From positions 1 to 64,000 of the forward strand of contig CAYYJN010000003.1 of the NCBI GenBank assembly GCA_964472275.1: a stretch of 64,000 nucleotides of DNA. Reading direction: 5' to 3'. The stretch comes from JAFDVN01 sp964472275 (lineage in GTDB: Bacteria; Acidobacteriota; Holophagae; Holophagales; Holophagaceae). The notes beneath the pieces are model-generated. The model was not told the origin of the DNA. It worked only from the letters and a program-made list of their open reading frames with translations, and did no database searches. The position numbers and the translations under genes are program-made. Positions 16,382 through 25,147 of this stretch are shown piece after piece. Each line of letters starts with the position of its first letter. The stretch's first letter is position 1.

Positions 16382-17109
16382 GAAGCCTCCGCGCCGCCTT
16401 CCGCTTCCTCACGCGGATTCCGATGCCGGGACCTGCGACGGAGGCCGCTGATCTCGCGACCGCGGTGGGGTGGTTCCCGCTCGTCGGCGCCTGCGTGGGT
16501 TTCGCGACAGCCGCGACCTTCGCGCTGGCAGCCAAGCTCTGGCCCGCGCCCGTGGCGGCCGCGCTGGCGGTGGCTTTCGGCCTGCTGCTCACGGGCGGCT
16601 TCCACGAGGACGGCCTCACGGACGCGGTGGATGGCCTCGGCGGCGGATGGACCAAGGCCAAGGTGCTCGAAATCATGAAGGACAGCCGCATCGGAGCCTA
16701 CGGCGCGATGGCGCTGTGGTGCGCGCTGGCGCTGCGCTGGGCCTCGCTCGTCGCGCTGGATCGGCGCGCGCTGATCGTCTTGCCGCTGGCGATGGCGTGG
16801 GGGCGCTGGGCCATCGCGCTCATGTTGAAGCTGCTGCCGCCCATCGCCGAAGGCCTCGCGAAGGAAGTGCATCGCCGCGGCGGATGGGGTCCGCTCCTCG
16901 GTTCAACCCTGTTGCTCCTGCTCGCGAATTTCGTCGCCTGGCATTTCCGCGCGAATCGCCTCGGCGCCGCGGCGGGCGCGGCGGTGGGCACGACGCTCCT
17001 CTTCGCGCTCTACCTGCGCCGCCGCCTCGGCGGCCAAAGCGGCGATCTTCTGGGCGCCACGGCCATGCTGGTGGAAGCGGCCGCGCTCCTCGCATGGGTG
17101 GCGAAATGA
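16378..17109 (+). CDS. cobS: adenosylcobinamide-GDP ribazoletransferase (cobalamin synthase)
   Basis: CobS joins adenosylcobinamide-GDP and alpha-ribazole in the inner membrane, the final assembly step. The 243-residue protein has several hydrophobic segments and the family signatures FRFLTRIP, GFHEDGLTDAVDGLGGGW and MKDSRIGAYG, with acidic residues that bind magnesium. The GTG start overlaps cobT (GTGA) and its stop overlaps cobC (ATGA). Confidence 0.95.
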   Translation: MRSLRAAFRFLTRIPMPGPATEAADLATAVGWFPLVGACVGFATAATFALAAKLWPAPVAAALAVAFGLLLTGGFHEDGLTDAVDGLGGGWTKAKVLEIMKDSRIGAYGAMALWCALALRWASLVALDRRALIVLPLAMAWGRWAIALMLKLLPPIAEGLAKEVHRRGGWGPLLGSTLLLLLANFVAWHFRANRLGAAAGAAVGTTLLFALYLRRRLGGQSGDLLGATAMLVEAAALLAWVAK

Positions 17110-17675
17110 CGCCGCTCTACCTGCTTCGCCACGGCCCCACCGCGGCTTCCCAAGCCGGCGCGCCGCTCGGGCGATTGGATCTTCCGGTGGCGGAGGAGGG
17201 TGAACGGCGCTGGCCCCTGGTGAAGGCGCAGCTCCAAGGCTTCGGCCTCCAGCGCGTGCTGTGCTCGAACCTCAGGCGTTCGCGCGTCCACGCCGAGGAT
17301 CTCGGACTGCCTCTGTTGGTGCTTGATGGTCTCGCCGAGCAAGGCTTCGGCGAGTGGGAAGGCGTGCCCTGGAGCGAGATCAAGGGGGCCGAGGGCTTCT
17401 TCGCGAATCCCGTGATCGGCTGCCCGCCCGGCGGGGAATCTTTCGCGCGCTGCGCGAGCCGCGCCGTCCAAGCTCTTCAGGGCGCGCTCTCGGGCGAGGA
17501 ACCCATCCTCGTCCTCGCCCACGGCGGCTCGCTGCGCGCCATCCTCGCGCACTTCATGGGCCTCTCCCTGGACCGCGCGCTGGACCTCGCCTGGCAGCCC
17601 TATGGTCTGAGCAAGCTGGAAGTGCATGGCCCCAACAAAGCCGTGCTGCGCTTCCACAACCAGGCGCTGGGCTAG
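17106..17675 (+). CDS. cobC: alpha-ribazole phosphatase (histidine phosphatase family)
   Basis: This 189-residue protein has the phosphohistidine motif LLRHGPT at residues 5-11, the arginine-containing CSNLRRSR segment, GEWEG, and the second catalytic histidine in LAHGGSLRAI. CobC removes phosphate from alpha-ribazole 5'-phosphate. The family is broad (also phosphoglycerate mutases), but location at the end of cobT-cobS supports the CobC assignment. It converges on the ATP-pyrophosphatase gene, whose stop overlaps its end by four bases. Confidence 0.88.
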   Translation: MTPLYLLRHGPTAASQAGAPLGRLDLPVAEEGERRWPLVKAQLQGFGLQRVLCSNLRRSRVHAEDLGLPLLVLDGLAEQGFGEWEGVPWSEIKGAEGFFANPVIGCPPGGESFARCASRAVQALQGALSGEEPILVLAHGGSLRAILAHFMGLSLDRALDLAWQPYGLSKLEVHGPNKAVLRFHNQALG

Positions 17676-18358
17676 ACCACTTCGAGGTCCAGGAACCAGT
17701 AGCCCGAGTGCAGCTCGCGCGCGCCGGGTCTCACGCGGATGGGCGCGCGGAAGCGAGGGCCGTCCACGACCGCCGTGTGGTATTCGCCCTCTTCGCCGCA
17801 GGCGTCGCAGCCGCTCGCTTCGATTTCGGCGATGACGGCCGCGTCCAGTTCCCGGCCGAGCAACGCGGGATCGAGCCTGTCCGCCTTCACCGCGACGAGG
17901 ATGGCGCGGTAGCCCAGGAAGAGGAATTGATCGAGCAGCGCGCGGCGTTCTTCCTTCCACAGCGGCAAGCAGCAGGTGAGGCCTTCCGCGCCGCAGACCT
18001 TCTCCTCCCATGCTCGGTGGGGCTCCAGATCAATGTCGCCGAAGACGGCCGCGCTGACGCCTTCGTCTTTCAGCCGGGCGAGCTGGGCGCGGAAGGCGGC
18101 CTCATAGCCGTCCCATCCCGCGTGTCCCGCGCGAAGCGGCAGGCCCAGCGCTTCAGCCTGGGCGCGGAGCAGCTCGGGACGGAGGCCGTGGGAGCGGGAG
18201 CGCGCGCCGTCCTCACTGAACATGGTGAGCAGCGCGGAGGGACGGCCGATCTCCGACGCGCGGTGGAAGGCGAGGCAGGAATCCTTGCCGCCGCTCCAGG
18301 AACAAAGGAAGGGCGCGCCCTTCTCCGGCAAGGCATTCGGCATCACATAGTCGTTCAC
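17672..18358 (-). CDS. diphthine--ammonia ligase-like ATP-pyrophosphatase
   Basis: The 228-residue protein has a PP-loop CSWSGGKDSCLAFHRA near residue 19 and the family pattern VFGDIDLEPHRAWEE, LGYRAILV and CGEEGEYHT, which match the archaeal/eukaryotic Dph6-like family. Bacteria lack diphthamide, so the substrate here must differ. It is the last gene of the cobO-cobU operon, which makes a role in corrinoid metabolism plausible, but this is inferred from position only. Confidence 0.85.
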   Translation of the reverse strand: MNDYVMPNALPEKGAPFLCSWSGGKDSCLAFHRASEIGRPSALLTMFSEDGARSRSHGLRPELLRAQAEALGLPLRAGHAGWDGYEAAFRAQLARLKDEGVSAAVFGDIDLEPHRAWEEKVCGAEGLTCCLPLWKEERRALLDQFLFLGYRAILVAVKADRLDPALLGRELDAAVIAEIEASGCDACGEEGEYHTAVVDGPRFRAPIRVRPGARELHSGYWFLDLEVV

Positions 18359-18368
18359 TTCAACGGCC

Positions 18369-18881
18369 TCATTTCAAACGAAGGGGGCAGCCCGCCACCA
18401 GCAGCCATGCCTCGTCCGCGGCTGCCGCGCTGCGCTGACCGAGCCAGCCGGCGAGGTCGCGGAAGCGGCGCGTGAGCGCGCGCTCGGGCACGGGGCTCCA
18501 GCCCACTTCATTGCCCACGAGGATCACGGGCCAGGGCGCGGCGCGGAAGGTTTCGAGCTGAAGCTCCCATGCGCGGAGGATCGCGTCATCGTCCTGATCG
18601 AGCCGGTCGCTCAGCCAGAGCGTCTGGCAATCCAGCAGCACGCCGCTGGGCGCGGGCTCCAGCGCGGCGAGGGCGGCGGCCACATCGGCGGGCGCTTCGA
18701 GGACGCGCCAGGCGGGCCGCTCGGCCTGGTGGCGCGCGACGCGCGCGCGCATGTCGGCGTCCTCGCCGCTGCGGTAGGTCGCGACGAAGACGACGCCGTC
18801 GCCCCAAGCTTTCGCGCGCTCCACGGCCCACCGGCTCTTGCCGCTGCGCACGGGGCCGGTGACGAAGGTGAGATGGCCCAT
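18369..18881 (-). CDS. cobU: adenosylcobinamide kinase / guanylyltransferase
   Basis: CobU phosphorylates adenosylcobinamide and then transfers GMP to it. The 170-residue protein has the P-loop FVTGPVRSGKSRWAVE at residues 5-20, the VFVATYRSGEDADMRAR segment with a HQAERP region that contains the guanylylated histidine, the Walker B-like GVLLDCQTLWLSD, and VGNEVGWSPVPE. The start overlaps the cobO stop (ATGA). Confidence 0.95.
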   Translation of the reverse strand: MGHLTFVTGPVRSGKSRWAVERAKAWGDGVVFVATYRSGEDADMRARVARHQAERPAWRVLEAPADVAAALAALEPAPSGVLLDCQTLWLSDRLDQDDDAILRAWELQLETFRAAPWPVILVGNEVGWSPVPERALTRRFRDLAGWLGQRSAAAADEAWLLVAGCPLRLK

Positions 18882-19471
18882 CAGTGCTCGATGCCCGCTT
18901 GGGCGCGGATGCCGTGCTGAAAGGGATGCTTGATCTCCTTCATTTCCGTCACGAGATCCGCGAGGGCGATGAGCGCCTCCGGAGCGCCGCGGCCGGTGAT
19001 GACCACATGGAGATCCTCGCGCTTCGTCTTGAGCGCCGCGATCACTTCTTCGACCGGCAGGTAGCCGTAGGCGAGGACGATGTTCAGCTCGTCCAGCAGG
19101 AGGAATCTCAGATCCGGGTCGGCCATGCGCGCGAGAGCCTTCTCCCAGCCTTCGCGGGCCTTCGCGATATCGCGCTCGCGGTTCTGGGTGTCCCAGGTGA
19201 AACCTTCGCCCACGCGCTCCCAGGAGAGCAGGGGCGAGGCCAGCAGCGATTCCGCCGTGGCGCGGTCCCCCTTGATGAACTGGAGGACGGCGCATGTGAA
19301 GCCGTGGCCGAGGGCGCGCAGCAGCATGCCGAGCGCCGCCGTCGTCTTGCCCTTGCCATCGCCGGTGTGGACGATGATCAGGCCCTTCGTGTCCCGCGCG
19401 GCGGCCATCTTGGCGCGCATCTCCGCCTGGAGCGCCTGCATGCGCGCTTCGTGATCCTGGGCTTCGTTCAC
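18881..19471 (-). CDS. cobO: cob(I)alamin adenosyltransferase (CobO/BtuR type)
   Basis: This 196-residue protein has the P-loop HTGDGKGKTTAALGML near residue 38 and LLLDELNIVLAYGYL, ITGRGAP.ALI and ADLVTEM, all CobO/BtuR hallmarks. It adenosylates cobalt in cobalamin or cobinamide. I use GTG 19471 because it overlaps the preceding stop (GTGA) and gives an N-terminus of the usual length; an internal ATG at 19441 is possible. Confidence 0.95.
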   Translation of the reverse strand: MNEAQDHEARMQALQAEMRAKMAAARDTKGLIIVHTGDGKGKTTAALGMLLRALGHGFTCAVLQFIKGDRATAESLLASPLLSWERVGEGFTWDTQNRERDIAKAREGWEKALARMADPDLRFLLLDELNIVLAYGYLPVEEVIAALKTKREDLHVVITGRGAPEALIALADLVTEMKEIKHPFQHGIRAQAGIEH

Positions 19472-19896
19472 GGTTTGAAGCCTTCCTCGCGCAGGCGCAC
19501 GGCTTCCTGGTAGGCGGCGAGCAGGGCGGTCTTCACCTTGAAGTAGCCCTGATCCGTCACCTTCGTCGTGAAGGTGAGGGTGCTCGTCATGACGAAGCCG
19601 CCCGCCGGGAAAACCTGGGGCGGCGAGATGAGGATCTGCGGCGGCAGGATGGCGGAAGAGCTCTCTTCGCGCATCTGCTCGCCGAGCCTGTCGCTCCAGG
19701 CTTGGAGGCGAGGCGTGAGCGCGGCGGTCTCCGCCTCCGTCGCGCCGCGCACGCGGCCGTAGAGCGTGAACTGCATGCGCAGCTGGGGCGGGTCGAAACC
19801 GTGGTTGAGGAAGCCCGCCATGGTGGCGATCTGCTGGAACTCCCGCAGCAGCGACTGGAGCTTCGGGCTCGGCTGGGCGGGTTCGCGTTTGGCCAT
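19468..19896 (-). CDS. hypothetical protein ahead of cobO
   Basis: The 142-residue protein has no signal peptide or membrane segment. An N-terminal helical part (SPKLQSLLREFQQIATMAGFL) precedes a strand-rich part with QFTLYGRVRGAT, PPQILISPPQVFP and a closing helix TALLAAYQEAVRLREEGF. I do not recognise the family. It is translationally coupled to cobO (GTGA overlap), so its product may act in corrinoid salvage, but nothing in the sequence proves it. Confidence 0.65.
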   Translation of the reverse strand: MAKREPAQPSPKLQSLLREFQQIATMAGFLNHGFDPPQLRMQFTLYGRVRGATEAETAALTPRLQAWSDRLGEQMREESSSAILPPQILISPPQVFPAGGFVMTSTLTFTTKVTDQGYFKVKTALLAAYQEAVRLREEGFKP

Positions 19897-20003
19897 CGGG
19901 CAAGCATGGCACAAGGACGATTTGGGCGCTTTTTTACAGGCTAAGGATTGATATGCAAGGTCCACCATCCTATGGTTTCTGCAACAACCCATTCTGGTGC
20001 CCC

Positions 20004-22007
20004 ATGCTGATCGCCGCGCTCCGGCCACGCCTCGCCCTCCCGCTTCTCGCCGTCCTGCTCGCCGCGGCTCCTGGTCACGCCCAGGCTCCGGTGACTCCGA
20101 CAACCCCGGCGATGTCCGTCGCGCCCGCGCCCCAGCTCGCGACTTCGCGCGACTTCACTTTCGCGGCGGAAGACAAGCCCGTGCGATTGGATCAGGTGGC
20201 GGGGCACATCCAGGTCTTCATCCTAGAGGATCTGGAGCGCAGCGGCGCGCGCACGCTGGGCGACTTTCTCGGCCACGAACTTCCCGACCAGTTCCAGCAG
20301 GGCGGCGGGCCGGGCCTGGTGAGCCGCGCCTATCAGGGCGGCGCGCGGCCGCAGGACACGCTCATCCTTCTCGACGGCGTCCGGTTGACGGACCCGAATC
20401 AGATCGCGCCCGATCTGGAAGCGATTCCGCTCACCGGCATCGTCCGCGTGGAGATTTTGAACGGCGCGGACTCCTCGCGCCTCGGCCCGGGCGCGGAAGG
20501 CGGCGTCATCGCGCTCTTCACCGCGGGCTCCGGCGGCCACGGCTCCTTCGGCGAACTCGCGGCCCAGGGCGGCGGCGAAGGCGAATCTCAGGGTCGAGCG
20601 CTGCCTTCGTTCGGATGGGGCGGAGGTTGGCTCCATGTGGGCAGCCAGGCTCGCAAGATGGATCAAGCAACCGACACGCCCATGGGCTACCGCAGCGCCA
20701 CGAGCTTCGCGACCTTCGGGCAGCGCCTCGGCCCCGCGCTGCTCACCTTCTCCTACCGGAACGCCTACGAGGGCGTGCCCGATCCCTACGCGCTCACGCT
20801 CCCCGCGGTCCGGGTCTACGATCCGCAGCGGGAGGCCAGCTATCGCAGCGAATCCGGATCCATGGGACTGCGCTTCGACCTGAGTCCCGCGACGGCCCTC
20901 GTGTTCACGCTCGGCGGGCAGGCGGTTGATCGGTGGGACCCCAAGGTGAATTCGCTGCAGATCCTGCGCACCACGGGCCGGTCCACGCAAGCCGAGGTCG
21001 CCTTCGTGGTGGGCGTGCCTAGCTTCGGCCTGACGGTCCACGCGGGCGGTTTCGAGGAACGCGGCGAGCAGCCCGTGGCTTTCGTGGGCACGGATGAGGG
21101 CAAGACGCGGCACGCCGGATTCGGAGCGGAGGCGGTTTTCGCGCCCCTTCCCATCCTCCGCTTCACGGCCGAAGCGGGGCTCCAGCAGGATCGCCGCGAA
21201 CTGAACCCCGTGGGGCTCGCCGCGAACGATCGCACGGATCACGCCTCCACCTTCCGGGCGACGATGAACCTCGGCCTGCCGCTCGGCTTCCGCTTCTACG
21301 CGGGCGGCGGCCAGGGCTACACCGCGCCGACGCTGCCCCAGCTCCTGGTCAACGCCCGGGCGGGCGCGCCGGATCTGGATGTGGAGAAGAGCGGCTTCGG
21401 CTTCGCGGGCTTCGGTTGGGGCAAAGGCAACTGGTCCGGCCGCCTCGTCGCGCACCGCACCTCGTACCAGAACGCCATCGGCTTCAACGGCACCACCTAC
21501 GCCAACGACGACCATGTGCGCGTGCAGGGCACCGAAGCGGCACTCGGCTATACCCGCGGCGGTTACGGGGCGGAGGGCTTTGCCCGCGCGCAGGAGGCCC
21601 GTGACCTGAACACGCCAACAGATCCCTACGGCACCGCGACCGTGTCCGGCCGTCCCTTCCACAGCCATGGCCTGAAGATCCATGGCGGCGGGAGCGTGCT
21701 TCGCGTGGACCTCAGCTACCGCACCCTCGGCGCCACCACCCAGGTGGCGGGGCCCGCGACCCGCGGGACGGGTTTCGTGTTGCCGCTCATCAAGACGACC
21801 ACCTACCAGGTGATGGACGCCACGGCGACGCTCACCTTGGGCAAGCACTGGAACCTCATCGCCCGGGGACGGAATCTGCTCCAGAAGCGCACCACCGTGG
21901 ATGAATGGCTCGCGGCCAGCATGGACCAGACTCCGGACGCCTACCGCACCTACGGGCTACCGGCCATGGGACCCAACGCCTCGCTGGAAGTGATCTTCCG
22001 GTACTGA
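20004..22007 (+). CDS. TonB-dependent outer-membrane receptor, BtuB-like
   Basis: The 667-residue protein starts at ATG 20004 with a signal peptide (LALPLLAVLLAAAPGHAQ). It has a TonB plug domain (VFILEDLERSGARTLGDFLGHELP, PQDTLILLDGVRL, IVRVEILNGADSSRLGPGAEGGVIAL) and a barrel ending with an aromatic residue (SLEVIFRY), as outer membrane proteins do. The plug resembles BtuB-type receptors. It lies next to corrinoid genes and a second receptor, so a cobamide or related substrate is likely. There is no cobalamin riboswitch in the 107 bases upstream, unlike the second receptor. Confidence 0.85.
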   Translation: MLIAALRPRLALPLLAVLLAAAPGHAQAPVTPTTPAMSVAPAPQLATSRDFTFAAEDKPVRLDQVAGHIQVFILEDLERSGARTLGDFLGHELPDQFQQGGGPGLVSRAYQGGARPQDTLILLDGVRLTDPNQIAPDLEAIPLTGIVRVEILNGADSSRLGPGAEGGVIALFTAGSGGHGSFGELAAQGGGEGESQGRALPSFGWGGGWLHVGSQARKMDQATDTPMGYRSATSFATFGQRLGPALLTFSYRNAYEGVPDPYALTLPAVRVYDPQREASYRSESGSMGLRFDLSPATALVFTLGGQAVDRWDPKVNSLQILRTTGRSTQAEVAFVVGVPSFGLTVHAGGFEERGEQPVAFVGTDEGKTRHAGFGAEAVFAPLPILRFTAEAGLQQDRRELNPVGLAANDRTDHASTFRATMNLGLPLGFRFYAGGGQGYTAPTLPQLLVNARAGAPDLDVEKSGFGFAGFGWGKGNWSGRLVAHRTSYQNAIGFNGTTYANDDHVRVQGTEAALGYTRGGYGAEGFARAQEARDLNTPTDPYGTATVSGRPFHSHGLKIHGGGSVLRVDLSYRTLGATTQVAGPATRGTGFVLPLIKTTTYQVMDATATLTLGKHWNLIARGRNLLQKRTTVDEWLAASMDQTPDAYRTYGLPAMGPNASLEVIFRY

Positions 22008-22049
22008 ATCACCTCGCGCTTGCGGCGCGGCCCGCCTCCATGGGAGGCT

Positions 22050-22260
22050 GGCTTCGACATCCGTGCTGGATGTTCGGGAAGCCGGTGGGAATCCGGCGCT
22101 GCCCCGCAACGGTAAGCACCCCGCGCAAGCGGGAGACCTGCCCTCCGCGAAGGATGGAGGCGCAGATCCGGGACCACTGGGGCGCCGCCCTGGGAAGGAC
22201 CGGAAGCCGCGCAAGCGGTCGTCGCGTGTGAGCCCGGAGACCGGTCCAGCACCATCCACC
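22050..22260 (+). promoter_or_regulatory. cobalamin riboswitch
   Basis: The region contains the conserved core GGGAATCCGGCGCTGCCCC followed by GCAACGGTAA, and the B12 box AGCCCGGAGACCGGTC at 22231-22246, separated by a variable stretch of paired arms. These are the hallmarks of the AdoCbl-sensing riboswitch. It occupies the 324-base space between the two receptor genes, so it should repress the second receptor and btuFCD when cobalamin is plentiful. A helix that can hide the ribosome site (CGGAGG at 22320-22325) would fit translational control. Confidence 0.95.
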
Positions 22261-22331
22261 ACCCGCCGTGGGAGCGGGGCGGAGCGCCTTCCGGCACCCG
22301 TCCCGTCCCAGGCTTTCATGCGGAGGCATGA

Positions 22332-24311
22332 ATGGGCGCGAGCCGTCTTCCCCTTTTCCTCATCGCAGGCGCGGCGTGCGCCTCCCTCTCCGCCGCTGAC
22401 GACTCCGGCGTGCCCAAGCCCAAGGCGCCCGCCTCGGCCACGGTGACCGTCACCGCCGAAACCTCGCCGGTCGCGGTGGCGAAGACGCCGAATCAAGTCA
22501 CGGTCATCACGGCGGAAGAGATCCGCCAAAGCGGCGCGAAGGATCTGGCGGAGCTGCTCCAGCGCGAACTGCCGGGCCAGCTCGTGCAGAGCGGCGGCGC
22601 GGGCACCATCGCGGATCCGCTCCTGGGCGGAACCCGTCCCCAGGACACGCTCGTGTTATTGGATGGCGTGCGGCTGGCGGACGCCACGGGCATCGGCACG
22701 AACCTCAGCACCATCAGCCTTGCGGGCATCGCGCGGGTGGAAGTGCAGCGCGGCCCCAGTTCGGCGCTTTACGGCTCGGACGCCCAAGGCGGCGTCATCG
22801 CGCTCTACACGGACGCCGCGGTGGCGAACGGCGCGCATGGCGATTGGAGTCTCGGCTTCGGCACGAACGGTCTGGGTCACCTGGAGGCGCTGAACAGCTT
22901 CGGCTGGGAGGGCGGCGGCGCGCGCCTCGCCCTCAGCGGCGCGAAGCAGGACGCGCCCACCGACGCCGATCGTCATTACCGCGAAGGCGGCGCCTTCCTT
23001 GGCGTGAACCAGGCCCTCGGCGAGAACCACACCCTCAGCTTCGTCTACCGCGCGGCCTTCATCGGCGTGCCGCTGCCCTACAAAAGCACGGCCTTGGGAT
23101 CGCCCTTCGACTACGAGCCCTCTCGCCAGGACACGGTGCGGAATCAGCAAGCCCTCGCCACGCTCCGCAGCGGCTGGGGCGCGGATTGGGCCACGGAGCT
23201 GACGCTCGCCTACTCTGAGCAGACCCGGCTGGAGCCCAACGATTACGCCATGTTCGGCGGGCCGCCCGTCTACGCGTTCACGAGCTACGGAAGCCAAGCC
23301 AATGTCACGCTGCATTGGAATCCTTCGCCGAAGTGGAACGCGAGCTTTCTGCTCCAGGGCGTGCAGGAGCGCGCCGTGCAGCCCGATTACGCGGGCGGAC
23401 TCACGCGCGGCGAAGGCCGCCACCTGGCCGCCGCGCTGGAACTGGCCTGGGAGCCGGTGGACGCGCTCCGGCTCGTCGGCAGCCTCCGTCAGCAGCGGGA
23501 TCGCCAGGCCTTCCTCGAAGCCGTCGGCGTCCCCGACACCCAAGACAATCAGACGACGGGCAAGCTCGGCGTGAACTGGCTGCTGCTCGGCGGCTTCCGC
23601 CTCTACGCCAGCGGCGGCAGCTCCTTCAGCAATCCGCTGCTCTACCAGGTGCTCTACAACGCCGGGAATCCCGGCAGCCCGCTCCTCACCAATGAGGAGA
23701 GCCACTTCCTCCAGGCGGGCCTGGGCTGGGAGCGCGGGCCGTGGCGGACGCGCTTGGAGGCTTGGCGCACGACCATGGGCACGGTGGTGAATTTCGACTA
23801 CGCGACCTTCACCTACGCCATGGGCCGCGACCTGCGCTTCCAGGGTCTGGAAGGCGCGGTGGACTACCACGCGGACCACTGGACCCTTGGCGGCTGGGCG
23901 CGAAGCCAGGAGGCGCGCGACCTCACCCTGCCCAAGGACCAGCAGCTTCAAGGCACCGCCGTCATCCGCCGTCCCTTCTTCGCCTTCGGCCTCAAGGGCG
24001 ACGCGACCATCGCGGCCTTCCGCGCCGGGCTCGCCTGGAGCTGGCAGGGCCCGCGCTACGACTACTTCGGCGGCTTTCCCGGCGTCTACGGCCCGGGTCG
24101 CGTCCACTTCAATGATCTGAGCGCCAGCCTCGCGTGGGATTTCCAGAAGGACATGAGCCTCGCGCTGCGGGGCGACAACCTGCTGCAGCCCAAGCTCAGC
24201 GTCGCCGAGTGGCGGGCCGGAACCACCAACTTCGAGAATGACGCCTATGGGATCTTCAACTATCCCGCGCCGCCGCCCACGGTCAGTCTGGAGTTCCGGA
24301 TCCGCTACTGA
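22332..24311 (+). CDS. btuB: TonB-dependent cobalamin receptor (BtuB)
   Basis: The 659-residue outer-membrane receptor has a signal peptide (LPLFLIAGAACASLSA), the TonB-box-like TVTVTAE segment, plug motifs ITAEEIRQSGAKDLAELLQRELP, DTLVLLDGVRLAD and VEVQRGPSSALYGSDAQGGV, and a C-terminal aromatic-ended strand. A GGAGG lies five bases before ATG 22332. Its direct position after a cobalamin riboswitch and one base before btuF supports cobamide transport. It is clearly diverged from the first receptor but has a very similar plug. Confidence 0.93.
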   Translation: MGASRLPLFLIAGAACASLSAADDSGVPKPKAPASATVTVTAETSPVAVAKTPNQVTVITAEEIRQSGAKDLAELLQRELPGQLVQSGGAGTIADPLLGGTRPQDTLVLLDGVRLADATGIGTNLSTISLAGIARVEVQRGPSSALYGSDAQGGVIALYTDAAVANGAHGDWSLGFGTNGLGHLEALNSFGWEGGGARLALSGAKQDAPTDADRHYREGGAFLGVNQALGENHTLSFVYRAAFIGVPLPYKSTALGSPFDYEPSRQDTVRNQQALATLRSGWGADWATELTLAYSEQTRLEPNDYAMFGGPPVYAFTSYGSQANVTLHWNPSPKWNASFLLQGVQERAVQPDYAGGLTRGEGRHLAAALELAWEPVDALRLVGSLRQQRDRQAFLEAVGVPDTQDNQTTGKLGVNWLLLGGFRLYASGGSSFSNPLLYQVLYNAGNPGSPLLTNEESHFLQAGLGWERGPWRTRLEAWRTTMGTVVNFDYATFTYAMGRDLRFQGLEGAVDYHADHWTLGGWARSQEARDLTLPKDQQLQGTAVIRRPFFAFGLKGDATIAAFRAGLAWSWQGPRYDYFGGFPGVYGPGRVHFNDLSASLAWDFQKDMSLALRGDNLLQPKLSVAEWRAGTTNFENDAYGIFNYPAPPPTVSLEFRIRY

Positions 24312-25147
24312 TGCGCGCCTTCCTCGCCTGCCTCTGCCTCAGCGTCCTCGCCTTCGCGGGGACGCCGAGGCGTATCGTCTCCCAGACCGTCGGCACGGAT
24401 GAGATGCTCATGGCGCTCGCCGACCCCGGGCAGATCGCGGCCTTGAGCGTCCTCGCGCGGAACCCGGACTACTGTTCGGATACTGATAAGGCCGCGCGTT
24501 TCCCCCAGCTCGCGGCGTCGGACGCCGAAGCCATCCTGCGCTTCCACCCGGATCTGGTGTTGATGGCCTCCTATTCGCGCGCTGAGACCGTCGCTCAGAT
24601 CCGCCGCGCCGGCGTGCCCGTGATCCTCATCGAGCACTTCGACACCTTTGAAGACACCTGCGCCGATCTTCGGATCATCGGTCAGGCCACCGGCCACGCG
24701 GACCGCGCGGAAGCTCTCATCGCCTCGCTCCGGGCGCGCGTGGCCGCGTTGGGGGCGCGCCTCGCGGGCGTGCGCGCGGCGCGATTGCTCGCGCCCTCCG
24801 CCTACGGCTACATCGCGGGCAAGGATACGACTTTCGATGATCTCTGCCGTCACGCGGGCGCGGTGAATGTGGCCGCCGAGGCAGGGCTCGAAGGTCACGC
24901 GCCGATCCCGGCGGAGAAGGTGCTCGCGTGGAAGGTGGACTTCCTCGTGCTCGAAGGCGTGGAGGGCGCGGGTCGGGGCAAGGCCCTCGCCCGCGTCCGC
25001 CAGCTTCCGCCCTTCAAGTACACGGACGCCGCGATTCAAGGCCGCTGCGTGCTGCTGCCCGAGGCGCTGCTTTCCACCGTCAGCCAGCATCGGGTGGACG
25101 CCTACGAACGCCTCGCCCGCGAGCTGCATCCGGACCGCTTCCCTTGA
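24311..25147 (+). CDS. btuF: cobalamin-binding periplasmic protein
   Basis: The 278-residue protein has a signal peptide (AFLACLCLSVLAFAG) and the helical-backbone substrate-binding fold: RRIVSQTVGTDEMLMALADP, DAEAILRFHPDLVLMASY, VPVILIEHFDTFEDTCADLR, and a late DAYERLARELHP. Its start overlaps the receptor stop by one base, and it is followed by permease and ATPase genes. It should deliver cobamide to BtuC2D2. The family also contains iron-siderophore binders; the riboswitch upstream favours cobalamin. Confidence 0.88.
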   Translation: MRAFLACLCLSVLAFAGTPRRIVSQTVGTDEMLMALADPGQIAALSVLARNPDYCSDTDKAARFPQLAASDAEAILRFHPDLVLMASYSRAETVAQIRRAGVPVILIEHFDTFEDTCADLRIIGQATGHADRAEALIASLRARVAALGARLAGVRAARLLAPSAYGYIAGKDTTFDDLCRHAGAVNVAAEAGLEGHAPIPAEKVLAWKVDFLVLEGVEGAGRGKALARVRQLPPFKYTDAAIQGRCVLLPEALLSTVSQHRVDAYERLARELHPDRFP

